From positions 2,914,001 to 2,978,000 of the forward strand of contig OZ252103.1 in assembly GCA_965248395.1 (NCBI GenBank): 64,000 bases of DNA. Direction: 5' to 3'. This DNA is from JAAXHH01 sp965248395 (GTDB taxonomy: Bacteria; JAAXHH01). The translations under genes were made by a program, and so were the position numbers. Positions 1 to 8,596 of this stretch are shown here, one piece after another. Every line of letters starts with the position of its first letter. Position 1 is the stretch's first letter. Below the pieces are notes generated by a model. It was not told the DNA's origin. It ran no database searches and saw only the letters and a list, made by a program, of their open reading frames with translations.

Positions 1-353
1 CCCGAGATATTCGTCGTCAGGTCCACCCTGGCCACCGAGGCAATGCTGGACAACGCCTCGCCCCGAAATCCTAATGTACCGATGCGAAAGAGGTCTGCTT
101 CGTCGTCGATCTTGCTGGTCGCGTGTCGCTCGAAGGCCAGCACCGCGTCCTGCCGGGGCATGCCCCTGCCGTTGTCCATCACGCGTATGAGTTGTTTGCC
201 GCCCGACTTGATCTCTACGGAAATACGCCCGCCGCCGGCATCGATGGCATTTTCAACCAGTTCCTTGACGACCGAGGCAGGACGTTCGATTACCTCGCCC
301 GCGGCGATCTTGTTTGCGAGGTTTTCGGGCAGTACTTTGATTTGATCAGGCAT
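1..353 (-). CDS. mutL: DNA mismatch repair protein MutL, N-terminal part (cut by window edge)
   Basis: The minus strand from 353 encodes the first 117 or so residues of MutL, the GHKL-family ATPase that links MutS mismatch recognition to strand processing. The N-terminus carries the family signatures in order: LANKIAAGEVIERP near residue 12, the ATP-binding motif ELVENAIDAG, the DNGRGM motif, and GFRGEALSSI. These are all at the spacing expected for MutL. The protein continues beyond base 1. The start codon lies 12 nt after the stop of the upstream sugar dehydrogenase gene, so the two are probably co-transcribed, although their functions are unrelated. Identification as MutL is secure; nothing can be said about the endonuclease or dimerisation domains. 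Confidence 0.95.
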   Translation of the reverse strand, partial: MPDQIKVLPENLANKIAAGEVIERPASVVKELVENAIDAGGGRISVEIKSGGKQLIRVMDNGRGMPRQDAVLAFERHATSKIDDEADLFRIGTLGFRGEALSSIASVARVDLTTNIS

Positions 354-365
354 GGACACTCATGT

Positions 366-1508
366 TCAGTTTTCGTGGGTGACCCGGTAGATCATGCCGG
401 TATAATCATCGGATATGAGCAGGGAGCCGTCGGGCATGACCTCCACGTCGGCGGGACGTCCGTAGACCTCCTCATTTTCCAGCCAGCCCGCCGCGAAGGT
501 CTCGTACCCTGTGGCCTCGCCGTCCTCCAGCCGCACGAGCATAATCCTGTAGCCGATCTTGCTGTCCCGGTTCCAGGATCCGTGCTCCGCGATGAGTACC
601 TGGTGCCGGTAACCGGACGGGAACATATTGCCGGTGTAGAACCGCATGCCCACGGCGGCCACGTGGGGATCGAGTTCCTGGGCGGGCGCCACCGTGGTTT
701 CCCGTGCGCGTTTTCCGCCGAACCGGGGATCGGGAATATCGATGCCATGGTGATAGGGGAAGCCAAAATGCTGACCCGCCTCTGTCACGCGGTTCAATTC
801 GTCCGGCGGGATCTCGTTGCCCATCAGGTCCCGCCCGTTGTCCGTGAACCAGAGTTCACCCGACTCCGGATGCCAGTCGAAACCCACGGTGTTGCGCACG
901 CCGCTCACGTAGACCTCCAGGTCCGTCCCGTCCGGATTCATGCGCATGATGGTCGCGTAACGCGGATCATCGCGTTCACAGACATTGCACGGGGCGCCCA
1001 CGGGAACGTACAACTTGCCGTCCGGGCCGAAGCGGATGAACTTCCAGCCGTGATGTCGGTCTGAGGGGAGGTCCCGGTTGACCACGACCGGTTCCGGGGG
1101 ATTTTCCAGCCGGTTTTCGATGTCGTCGTATCGGAGGATTCGGTTGACTTCGGCGACGTACAGCGCTCCGTCGCGAAATGCCACCCCACTCGGCATGTTC
1201 AAACCCGTGTCGAGGGTCAGCACCTCGTCTGCCTGGAAGTCTGCATCTCTGTCCCGGACTGCATACAGGTTACCGGCCCGGCGGGATCCTACGAAGAGGG
1301 TGCCGCCTGGTCCCATGGCCATCGCCCGTGCGTTGCGGACACCCCTGGCGTATACGCCGATCTTGAATCCTTCGGGCAGTTGGATCCGGGACAGAACGGG
1401 ATCCGTTATCGTGTTTCCGTTACCGGTCGCCGGGGCGGTTCCGCAGGAGGCGGCTATGAGCAGGGCCGGCAGGAACAAGCAAAGTAACGAAAGACGGATA
1501 ACGGTCAT
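366..1508 (-). CDS. PQQ-dependent sugar dehydrogenase-like beta-propeller lipoprotein (sorbosone dehydrogenase family)
   Basis: The product has 380 residues. Residues 1-22 form a lipoprotein leader ending in LIAASC, so the mature protein should be anchored in the envelope through Cys22. The rest resembles the soluble glucose/L-sorbosone dehydrogenase propeller family: an early segment with LPEGFKIGVYARGVRNAR, a central FTDNGRDLMGNEIPPDELN segment typical of the sorbosone dehydrogenase branch, a CNVC pair, and a late GRPADVEVMPDGSLLISDD segment. Members oxidise sugars or aldehydes with PQQ in the periplasm, but many are uncharacterised and no PQQ synthesis gene is visible here. It directly precedes mutL. 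The fold call is confident; substrate and cofactor are inferred from the family. Confidence 0.85.
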   Translation of the reverse strand: MTVIRLSLLCLFLPALLIAASCGTAPATGNGNTITDPVLSRIQLPEGFKIGVYARGVRNARAMAMGPGGTLFVGSRRAGNLYAVRDRDADFQADEVLTLDTGLNMPSGVAFRDGALYVAEVNRILRYDDIENRLENPPEPVVVNRDLPSDRHHGWKFIRFGPDGKLYVPVGAPCNVCERDDPRYATIMRMNPDGTDLEVYVSGVRNTVGFDWHPESGELWFTDNGRDLMGNEIPPDELNRVTEAGQHFGFPYHHGIDIPDPRFGGKRARETTVAPAQELDPHVAAVGMRFYTGNMFPSGYRHQVLIAEHGSWNRDSKIGYRIMLVRLEDGEATGYETFAAGWLENEEVYGRPADVEVMPDGSLLISDDYTGMIYRVTHEN

Positions 1509-1716
1509 TTAAAGGGATCGGGAGGTGTCGTTGCGGGCAGTTTGTATGGCCGGATGCGCGGCTGTCCGAACCAGGGTCCGTAGGATTGTATCGATTGCAT
1601 CTATGGTAAGGATGCGGGGGATACAAATCAAGGACAAAGTGGTGCTTGCGTTTGCCCCTATCGACCGTTAATGTTTACCACGAGTTCGACTAAATCCGTC
1701 GATCAGGGAACAGTAC

Positions 1717-3045
1717 ATGTCTCGTATCGAACGCCTGCGCAGCAACGGTATTGAAACGTATCCCGCCCGGGTCCATCGGACGCATACGGTGCGGCAGGCA
1801 CGGGAATCCGGTGCCGGCCGCCGTGCTTCTGTTATTGCCGGCCGGCTGGTCCGGATGGATCCGCCTGCCCGGGCAGGCGAACTGAAGGACTGGTCGGGCA
1901 CGATCGACCTGGCCCTGGCTGACCCGGCCCTGTCCGTGATCCTTCCCCTGTTCTCCAGGGGAGACCTGGTGGAGTGTACGGGAACGTGGGGCCAGGACAC
2001 CTATGACGTTACGGCCATGCGGCTCCTGGTACCCAGTCTGCGTGACGCGCCCGAACCAGGTGCGGCTTACGCCGTAGGTATCAGGGCACGCCTCCTGGCC
2101 CAGACCCGTTCCTTCTTCGAATCCCGCGGGTTCATCAGCGTGGACACCCCGACTTTCATGGAGGTGCCGGACCTGACTCCGGCACTGCGTTCTTTTCGGA
2201 CGGATTTCGTGGACAACGAGGGCGGCTCGCATCCATTCTACCTGCAGACCTCGCCGGAACACTACATGAAACGCCTGCTGGCATCAGGCTGCGAACGCAT
2301 ATACCAGATATGCCGGTTCTACCGCAACGGCGAACGATTCGACACCCACCATCCCGAGTTCACGGGTCTCGAATGGTACGAAGCCTTTGCCGACTACGGA
2401 AACGTGATGGAAACCACCGAAGATTACGTGGCTTCCCTGGCGGAGGCACTTAGTCATTCCAGTAGACTGACATACCAGGGGACCGAGATCGATCTCCAGC
2501 CTCCGTGGCCACGGTACCGGGTCAGGGACATCTTTCTGGACCGGTCCGGTATCGATCTGGATGACTGCGATTCCCGCGACGCGTTTGCCTCCGTTGCCGG
2601 GGCCAGGGGTTACGAGGTGCGGGAAGAAGACAACTGGGATGACCTGTTTCATCGCGTTTTCCTCACGGCCGTGGAACCGGCCCTGCCCGCCGGCCGACCC
2701 GTCTTTCTGACCGAGTATCCCGCCCGTCTGCCGTCCCTGGCGCGGCTAGTTCCCGGCGACGCCCGGTATGTGGAAAGATTCGAATTGTACATGGGCGGAC
2801 TGGAACTGGCCAACGCCTTTACGGAGTTGAACGATCCAGTGGAGCAGCGCAGGCGGTTCGAGGCGGACCTGCAGGTGAAACGAGAGTGGGAAGATTACGA
2901 CGGCGGCGTGGACGAAGCGCTGCTGGCGGCCCTAGAATACGGAATGCCTCCTGCGGGCGGCATCGCTTTCGGACTGGACCGACTGGCCATGCTTTTCGCT
3001 GATGTCCGTACCATCGACCCCATGATCATGTTCAGGAATCACTGA
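1717..3045 (+). CDS. epmA: EpmA/GenX-type lysyl ligase (EF-P lysylation), with an N-terminal OB-like extension
   Basis: The product has 442 residues and is a class II lysyl-tRNA synthetase paralogue of the EpmA (PoxA/GenX) type, which attaches lysine or beta-lysine to elongation factor P. Family marks include YLQTSPEHYMKRLL, ICRFYRNGERFDTHHPEFTGLEWY (motif 2 region), the ELANAFTELNDPVEQRRRFE segment, and a final GIAFGLDRLAMLF (motif 3). Unlike compact EpmA of about 325 residues, it carries roughly 110 extra N-terminal residues. These begin IERLRSNGIETYPARV and contain an OB-like stretch (VIAGRLVRM, then DWSGTIDLAL), which recalls the anticodon-binding domain of LysRS. EpmB and EF-P genes are not in the window. 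It could be annotated as a LysRS-like protein, but the short catalytic core fits EpmA better. Confidence 0.85.
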   Translation: MSRIERLRSNGIETYPARVHRTHTVRQARESGAGRRASVIAGRLVRMDPPARAGELKDWSGTIDLALADPALSVILPLFSRGDLVECTGTWGQDTYDVTAMRLLVPSLRDAPEPGAAYAVGIRARLLAQTRSFFESRGFISVDTPTFMEVPDLTPALRSFRTDFVDNEGGSHPFYLQTSPEHYMKRLLASGCERIYQICRFYRNGERFDTHHPEFTGLEWYEAFADYGNVMETTEDYVASLAEALSHSSRLTYQGTEIDLQPPWPRYRVRDIFLDRSGIDLDDCDSRDAFASVAGARGYEVREEDNWDDLFHRVFLTAVEPALPAGRPVFLTEYPARLPSLARLVPGDARYVERFELYMGGLELANAFTELNDPVEQRRRFEADLQVKREWEDYDGGVDEALLAALEYGMPPAGGIAFGLDRLAMLFADVRTIDPMIMFRNH

Positions 3046-3086
3046 CAAGAACGCGGAAATCTACCCGTCATATACAGGAGGTAGGC

Positions 3087-4112
3087 ATGCGGGCGTTGAT
3101 GTATCTGGGAACGCGTAAAATTGAAATGCAGGAGGTTTCCGAACCCGGGGGTTCGCCCGGTCACGTCGTCCTGAGGGTAGGCGCGGCGAGTATTTGCGGA
3201 TCGGACCTGCACGGCTTTCTGGGCAAAAGCGCCAAGCGCGTCCCGCCGCTGATCATGGGTCACGAGTTCACCGGCGAAATCGTGGATCTCGGCCCCGGTG
3301 CGGATGGACTGTCCATCGGAGACCGGGTCACGGTCAATCCGATCCTGACGTGCGGCCGGTGCGAGGAGTGCCTGCGCGGACGTACCAGTATCTGTCCGAA
3401 CAGAACGGTCATAGGCATTGAACATCCGGGCGCCTTCGCCAAATACGTGTCCGTGCCTGCGGAGTCCTGCTTCAAACTCCCGGACCATGTGGGCGATCTG
3501 GAAGGCAGCATGGTTGAATCCCTGTCGAACGCACTGCATATCTTCGACCGGAGTCTCCATGGGTTTATCCGAAATGTGGCCGTCATCGGCGCGGGTACCC
3601 AGGGACTCCTGGCGCTGCAGGTAGCCCGTCACATCGGGGCGACCCGCATCGCGGTGACCGACATGGTCACTTCCCGCCTGGAGCTGGCCGCTACCCTGGG
3701 CGCGACCCACCCGGTCGACGTGGGTGCATGCGATTCAGTGGAAGCGGTGCTGGATATGACCGATGGGCAAGGGGTGGACCTGGCGGTCGAAGCGGTTGGA
3801 CACACGGCGACGCAGGAACAGGCCGTGAGGATGCTGCGGCAGGGTGGCGAGGCCGTGCTGCTGGGTCTCGGCGCCGAATCACCCATGGCGATCGACGGCG
3901 TGGCCATGGTCAACAGGGAACTCGTCGTACGTGGATCCTACGCCTACACGAGCCTTGATTTCGCCCATTCCCTCGAACTGATCTCCACCGGCAAGATCGA
4001 TGTGGCTTCCATGGTGGTGGCGAGGGACCTGGAGCAGGGGCCCGGCATATTCGAGAAACTGGTGGACGACCCGAGCAACCTGATCAAGGTGGCGCTGGTA
4101 CCCGGTTCCTGA
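3087..4112 (+). CDS. Zinc-dependent medium-chain alcohol/polyol dehydrogenase
   Basis: The product has 341 residues, the usual MDR size. A strong ribosome-binding site (AGGAGG, 6 nt before ATG) fixes the start. Catalytic zinc ligands are visible as Cys37 (ICGSD) and His59-Glu60 (MGHE). The structural zinc site is complete with Cys89, Cys92, Cys95 and Cys103. A Rossmann motif VIGAGTQG follows near residue 167, and Glu near MVESLSNALH fits the third catalytic position. The pattern is that of sorbitol, threonine or galactitol-phosphate dehydrogenases, which oxidise a secondary alcohol with NAD(P). The substrate cannot be read from sequence. The gene follows epmA by 41 nt on the same strand. Confidence 0.88.
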   Translation: MRALMYLGTRKIEMQEVSEPGGSPGHVVLRVGAASICGSDLHGFLGKSAKRVPPLIMGHEFTGEIVDLGPGADGLSIGDRVTVNPILTCGRCEECLRGRTSICPNRTVIGIEHPGAFAKYVSVPAESCFKLPDHVGDLEGSMVESLSNALHIFDRSLHGFIRNVAVIGAGTQGLLALQVARHIGATRIAVTDMVTSRLELAATLGATHPVDVGACDSVEAVLDMTDGQGVDLAVEAVGHTATQEQAVRMLRQGGEAVLLGLGAESPMAIDGVAMVNRELVVRGSYAYTSLDFAHSLELISTGKIDVASMVVARDLEQGPGIFEKLVDDPSNLIKVALVPGS

Positions 4113-4223
4113 TACAGTTCGAAGGTGAGTCCGCGGTCCAAAGGCCGGTCGGCGGTTCGAAGCAGGACGAGCAATCGGAAACAGTATCCGCGGCAGGGAA
4201 GCGGGTCGTCTGTCGATATCATG

Positions 4224-7200
4224 TCAGCGGCCCGAGCCATGAAGCCGCATGGCCTCTCGAAACCCTTCCTGGGAGACCCAGCGCGTGTTGTAGGCGTTCC
4301 GGTATACCCGGTGATCGACGCTATCCGGGTAATGGGTCTCCAGGCCGTAAGGATAGCGGTCCATTCCGTGAAAAGGCGGCGGTTCAATGGTGGCGGCCGT
4401 CGCCGTGTTGAGGTCGCCTTCCTTGAGCCATCCATCAGTATGCAACACGAAGTCCCTTACCCAGCCGGGAGGCGGGTCCGGCAGGTCCGCAGCATTGAAA
4501 GTCACAGCTATCTCTTCCCCCGAACTGTAAATAACGTATCGGTCATCGGATTCCCGCAGCAGGGGCGTCACGTTGCCGTACCGGGTCCGGTATCCCTCGA
4601 AAGGCAGCCACTGGGGTTCGGTGCTCAGCGTCTCGTAATCCCTTATTAACGGGCCATAGGGAGCAGTCCGGTACTCCCTGGAATATCCACGGTAGTGCAG
4701 GTCTGCGGAGGCCGGAGACAACAGGGTGATCTTCCTTTCGGCGCGTACAGGTTCGTCGACGGTGAAAAATACCTCGCTCCAGTACAGCTGCAGATTCGTG
4801 GTGAGTCTAACGCGGTAGTCGTCGGCCGGAAAGCGGTCCGTCAGATCGATGAAAATGGTCTTGTGTTCACCCGACGGAAAGCCGGTGTACGGGATCACGG
4901 TCTTCCACTGTCCTTCGCCGTCCGGAGTTTCCAGGTACGGGGGTACGACGGCGGCGCTCCTTCGTTGAGACAGGGCCAGGTTGGAACTGGGTTCAACGGG
5001 CATGATCCAGCCGCAGAGATAGAGATGGATCCGTTCCGCGCCGTTCAGATCGCCCAGATCCAGCGTAATCGAATGCAGTTCGGGAACGCCCTGGAAGTCT
5101 CCGAGTTTAAAATCACCGGCGTATAGACTGTCCCGGGCGGCAAGGCGCGGCAGGATATCGTGTCCATGGTGATCGCGCGCAGTCACGGGCAGGCGCGGAT
5201 CGGTTACGGTGTGGATCTCTAGTCCCGGGTAGGGCGGCGGAAGGTACTTTTCATCCACGTATATGTCCGTTTCCGCCGGGTGATCGACGACCAGCAGTTC
5301 CATTTTGTCCATGTACACCGCGTCCCACAATTCCTCCACGACGCGGATCACGTACCTGTCACCCTGCTTGCGCAACTGGTCTCCCCGGATCTTTACATAG
5401 TCATTCGCCGCGTCCGGAAAGGCGGGTGCGCCGGTTTCCGTCAGCGCGCCTATGGCGCTCCGCGTCATCAGGTGCGTGACAAATTCGTACCGGTCGCCGT
5501 TCCAGGTGTACAGCGACGGGCACGATCCCTTGAGCCGCTGGGGTTCGACGATGAGTTCGCGGGATTCCGGTTCAATCCGGTTCTGCGGGACGCCGTTGCT
5601 CCAGATGACACGAATCACGTCCGCCCGTTCCCGGTTGCCCAGGCCGACGTGGGTGATGGGATCATCGACCAGCAACGACTGGTAGTGAGCCCCGGCGTTT
5701 ATCTCGATGGTGGACCCTATGCCGTAGAAGTTGTTCTTGCCGCTTCCTTCCAAGGCCGCGGCAAGCTGAACCTTGAGCCAACCGTTCGCGTTGCCACCGT
5801 CATTACGGAGCACAATGGGGCGACCCGCGGAAAGTAGTACGAGATCCAGGTCACCGTCGCCGTCCAGGTCACCGGTTTCAACGTCTTCGACGGTCGAGGG
5901 CAGGCCGGGCAACAGGGATGCCTGCTCCTCGAACCGACCGTTCCCCAGGTTCCTGATCAACCGCAGTCCTGACTGGTCCGACGTCGAAGCACCGGCAAGC
6001 GCCAGGTCGATGAAACCGTCGTTGTCGAAATCGACCGGGCGTGCAGCGAACGTATCCAGGCCACCGCACGCATTGGTTACGGTCGCCGGTGTATTCTCCC
6101 CATCGAAACGCCTTCCGCCTTCGTTCCATAGCAGCCGGCAACCTTCGTCTCCGGTTCCAGCCATAAACACGTCCAGCGCGCCGTCATTGTTGAAATCGGC
6201 CGTGACAACCGTATTCGCTCCGCCCTGCCGGATTCCGCCGAAACGGTCCGTCCAGTCGACCCACCTGCCCTGCCGAACGTTTCGGTAAAGCCGGTGAGCG
6301 CCATCGTCGAACAACGCAATAACGTCCATGGCACCGTCCATATCGAAGTCTCCCCAAGCCAGAGGCTGGGCGGGCGATAGACCAGTATCTCCAACAGGCG
6401 CACCGGAAACTCCGCCAACCGCACCGGATCCGCCATCGGCCGGCGCACCGGATCCGCCTCCTTCCTTCTCTTCGAAACCTGTTGCGGCCGCGGCTTCCTC
6501 GAAGAGCCCTCCCTCCGTGTGATGATAGAATCGAAGCGCCTCCATGTCGGATGCCAGGATATCCAGGTCTCCGTCGTGGTCGAAATCCGCCCGGGACGCG
6601 AAGACTGGCGAGGTAGACCCGCCTGCGCCGTCCGTCGAATCGAAGGTCTGAGCCAGGACGAAAGTGCCGTCCCCGGAATTGCGGTACACCTGAGACCGTC
6701 CGGTTCCGGCCGCAAACAGGTCCATATCCCCGTCGTTGTCGAAATCACCTGTTGACAGTCGATAGATCGTTCCCGCTGGGTTCCCGGACCATGGATTCGA
6801 AACGGTCTCCGGGCCGTCCACGCGGTTACGCACTACGTGTAATTTATCCGGACCCGACAGCACCAGGTCGAGTCGGCCATCCCCGTCCACATCCGCCAGC
6901 GCCAGGTCGGTCCACACCCCCTGCGCCCGGAGCAAACCACCCATCAGTTCGTCTCCCGCGTCCACGAATCGCATGTCAACCAGGGTGTCCGCGGCCGACA
7001 CTGCCAGGTCGAGCGGCGCCGAACGGAAATCGTAAAGCGGGGGCGATTGCTGCGACGGGTCCCCGAGCCGATCCCTCGACTTCCGGTAGGACGGGTCCAC
7101 CACGAGCAGGTTGCCCAGGATTCCCGCGCTGGACTCGGCTTCGGCCGCGTCTCCGCTGTTCAGCACCTCCAGCGTTCGGTCCAGCCAGGTCTGCACGTCT

Positions 7201-7823
7201 TCGGAAACGGGAACGAGCAACCGTGACATCCGTTCGTACCCTCCCGCGGCTTCCTCTATCTGTCCCATGCGAATCAGTGTTTCATTAAACTCGACCAGCG
7301 CGGCCAGGTTGTCCGGTTCGTAGTCGAGCATGGCGCGCAATTCGTTCCGGTTGTCCACTTCCAGGTGAGCGGGCCCTTTAAGTCTTCTCATTTCCGTGAG
7401 GTACTTGTATCGGAGTACAACGTTTGACTCGTTGAAGCCGACCGCGTCGGCAAGAATGGACACGGCACGTTCACGCTCGCCCCGAGCCGCCACGATATCG
7501 GACCGGATGGAAAGGACTTCTCCATCCTGCGGCGCGAGATCCACGGCCTCATCGATGGCCGCGACCGCGGCCTCAAGGTCCCGTAGCTTGAGCAGCGCCA
7601 GGCCCCGGTTAGCGTGACCGAGGGGTTCCCGGGGTACGAGCCGGGTCACCGCTTCAAAGGAATCTGCCGCGCCTGAGAAATCGTTCCGGTACAGGTAGGC
7701 CAGCCCGGAGTTCTTCTGCGAAAGGGCTTCCACCCAATCATCGCGCGAAGGAGACGAATCACCACATCCCTCGAGCAGGAACGCGGCCATCAATATCCCA
7801 AATGCGCCTGTCCACATCCGCAT
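4224..7823 (-). CDS. Large TPR / FG-GAP (VCBS) / UnbV (ASPIC) lipoprotein
   Basis: The product has 1199 residues and starts with a lipoprotein leader ending LLEGCGDSSPS. Residues about 35-250 are helical TPR-like repeats. Residues about 300-740 hold at least six FG-GAP/VCBS-type calcium loops of the form DFDNDGDMDL, DFDHDGDLDI, DFNNDGALDV, DFDNDGFIDL and DLDGDGDLDL, predicting an integrin-like beta-propeller. An ASPIC/UnbV segment follows (GIGSTIEI, then VIRVIWSNG). The last 400 residues open with CPSLYTWNGDRYEFVTHLMTRSAIG and match no domain I can name. Such proteins are surface-exposed and of unknown function. A Gly/Ser/Ala-rich linker interrupts the propeller around residues 445-475. It is transcribed toward adh and lies 26 nt after the end of the purO-like gene's reading direction. 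Confidence 0.85.
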   Translation of the reverse strand: MRMWTGAFGILMAAFLLEGCGDSSPSRDDWVEALSQKNSGLAYLYRNDFSGAADSFEAVTRLVPREPLGHANRGLALLKLRDLEAAVAAIDEAVDLAPQDGEVLSIRSDIVAARGERERAVSILADAVGFNESNVVLRYKYLTEMRRLKGPAHLEVDNRNELRAMLDYEPDNLAALVEFNETLIRMGQIEEAAGGYERMSRLLVPVSEDVQTWLDRTLEVLNSGDAAEAESSAGILGNLLVVDPSYRKSRDRLGDPSQQSPPLYDFRSAPLDLAVSAADTLVDMRFVDAGDELMGGLLRAQGVWTDLALADVDGDGRLDLVLSGPDKLHVVRNRVDGPETVSNPWSGNPAGTIYRLSTGDFDNDGDMDLFAAGTGRSQVYRNSGDGTFVLAQTFDSTDGAGGSTSPVFASRADFDHDGDLDILASDMEALRFYHHTEGGLFEEAAAATGFEEKEGGGSGAPADGGSGAVGGVSGAPVGDTGLSPAQPLAWGDFDMDGAMDVIALFDDGAHRLYRNVRQGRWVDWTDRFGGIRQGGANTVVTADFNNDGALDVFMAGTGDEGCRLLWNEGGRRFDGENTPATVTNACGGLDTFAARPVDFDNDGFIDLALAGASTSDQSGLRLIRNLGNGRFEEQASLLPGLPSTVEDVETGDLDGDGDLDLVLLSAGRPIVLRNDGGNANGWLKVQLAAALEGSGKNNFYGIGSTIEINAGAHYQSLLVDDPITHVGLGNRERADVIRVIWSNGVPQNRIEPESRELIVEPQRLKGSCPSLYTWNGDRYEFVTHLMTRSAIGALTETGAPAFPDAANDYVKIRGDQLRKQGDRYVIRVVEELWDAVYMDKMELLVVDHPAETDIYVDEKYLPPPYPGLEIHTVTDPRLPVTARDHHGHDILPRLAARDSLYAGDFKLGDFQGVPELHSITLDLGDLNGAERIHLYLCGWIMPVEPSSNLALSQRRSAAVVPPYLETPDGEGQWKTVIPYTGFPSGEHKTIFIDLTDRFPADDYRVRLTTNLQLYWSEVFFTVDEPVRAERKITLLSPASADLHYRGYSREYRTAPYGPLIRDYETLSTEPQWLPFEGYRTRYGNVTPLLRESDDRYVIYSSGEEIAVTFNAADLPDPPPGWVRDFVLHTDGWLKEGDLNTATAATIEPPPFHGMDRYPYGLETHYPDSVDHRVYRNAYNTRWVSQEGFREAMRLHGSGR

Positions 7824-7849
7824 GAAGCATTACCTCGATAAAAGGAGGA

Positions 7850-8596
7850 TCAAAACCTATTGACGGCCATCAGTTCGCTGCTTCCATCCCGCGCAATGCG
7901 TTTAACGGCGATGGAAATTCGGTTTTCCCTGTCGAGTGCTTTCCAGTAGGTTTGCATGACCTCTACCGGCTCGCCTTCCAGGGGCATAACCAGGGGATCG
8001 CCCGCGAATCCGGGCAACGGGTTTCCATCTCCCATGTAGGTCGTAATGCACAGTCCGAGTCCGGGTGGCGGTATTGTCGGTCGGTAGGTCACGCGGTCCG
8101 TAAGGGCGGGATCAATGGGATTCATCTTGAGTACGCTGAGGGTGACGGCGGGCGTTCCCGACAGTTCCAGCATGCCGCTGATACGTGGCGTGTAGTTCGG
8201 CGCATCGGGCTCCCGTTCCCTCGCGGCGAGGGCGGCGTCGAAGGTCCCGCCGCTACTCAACGCGTCGAAAATGGTCTGCAACTGGTCACCATTGGAAACG
8301 ATGTATATCCCCGGTAGTTCCAGCATGGCCGGATAAATGATCAGTTCCGGTGCGTCCACCCTGGACGGGTCAACCGGTTCGGTCCGAAGTACAGGACCTT
8401 CGATTGTGAACCGGCGGTTGCGGCTGTGCTCGCTGCGGCCCATGATCCAGTATAGCATCAGCCATGCCTCGTCGCAGGACGAACGTCCGATGATCAGTCC
8501 GCGGCCTGGATAGCTGTTCGAGGCGATATGTCGCTTGAGATTCTGTTCGGGGATCTGGTTGTTGTGCATGGGTCGTTCTTGAACCGATCCATTCAT
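7850..8596 (-). CDS. purO: PurO-type IMP cyclohydrolase-like protein
   Basis: The product has 248 residues. The segment NSYPGRGLIIGRSSCDEAW followed by YWIMGRSEHSRNRRF matches the PF07826 family, whose archaeal founder PurO closes FAICAR to IMP in the last step of purine synthesis. Bacterial members are common but less studied. Other family-like stretches are the Asn/Tyr-rich TPRISGML region and the C-terminal IAVKRIARDG. The ATG at 8596 overlaps the TGA of the upstream ATPase gene (ATGA, 8593-8596), suggesting translational coupling; a second ATG at 8569 would also give a sensible N-terminus. A canonical PurH is not in this window, so whether this is the cell's main cyclohydrolase is unknown. 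Confidence 0.75.
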   Translation of the reverse strand: MNGSVQERPMHNNQIPEQNLKRHIASNSYPGRGLIIGRSSCDEAWLMLYWIMGRSEHSRNRRFTIEGPVLRTEPVDPSRVDAPELIIYPAMLELPGIYIVSNGDQLQTIFDALSSGGTFDAALAAREREPDAPNYTPRISGMLELSGTPAVTLSVLKMNPIDPALTDRVTYRPTIPPPGLGLCITTYMGDGNPLPGFAGDPLVMPLEGEPVEVMQTYWKALDRENRISIAVKRIARDGSSELMAVNRF

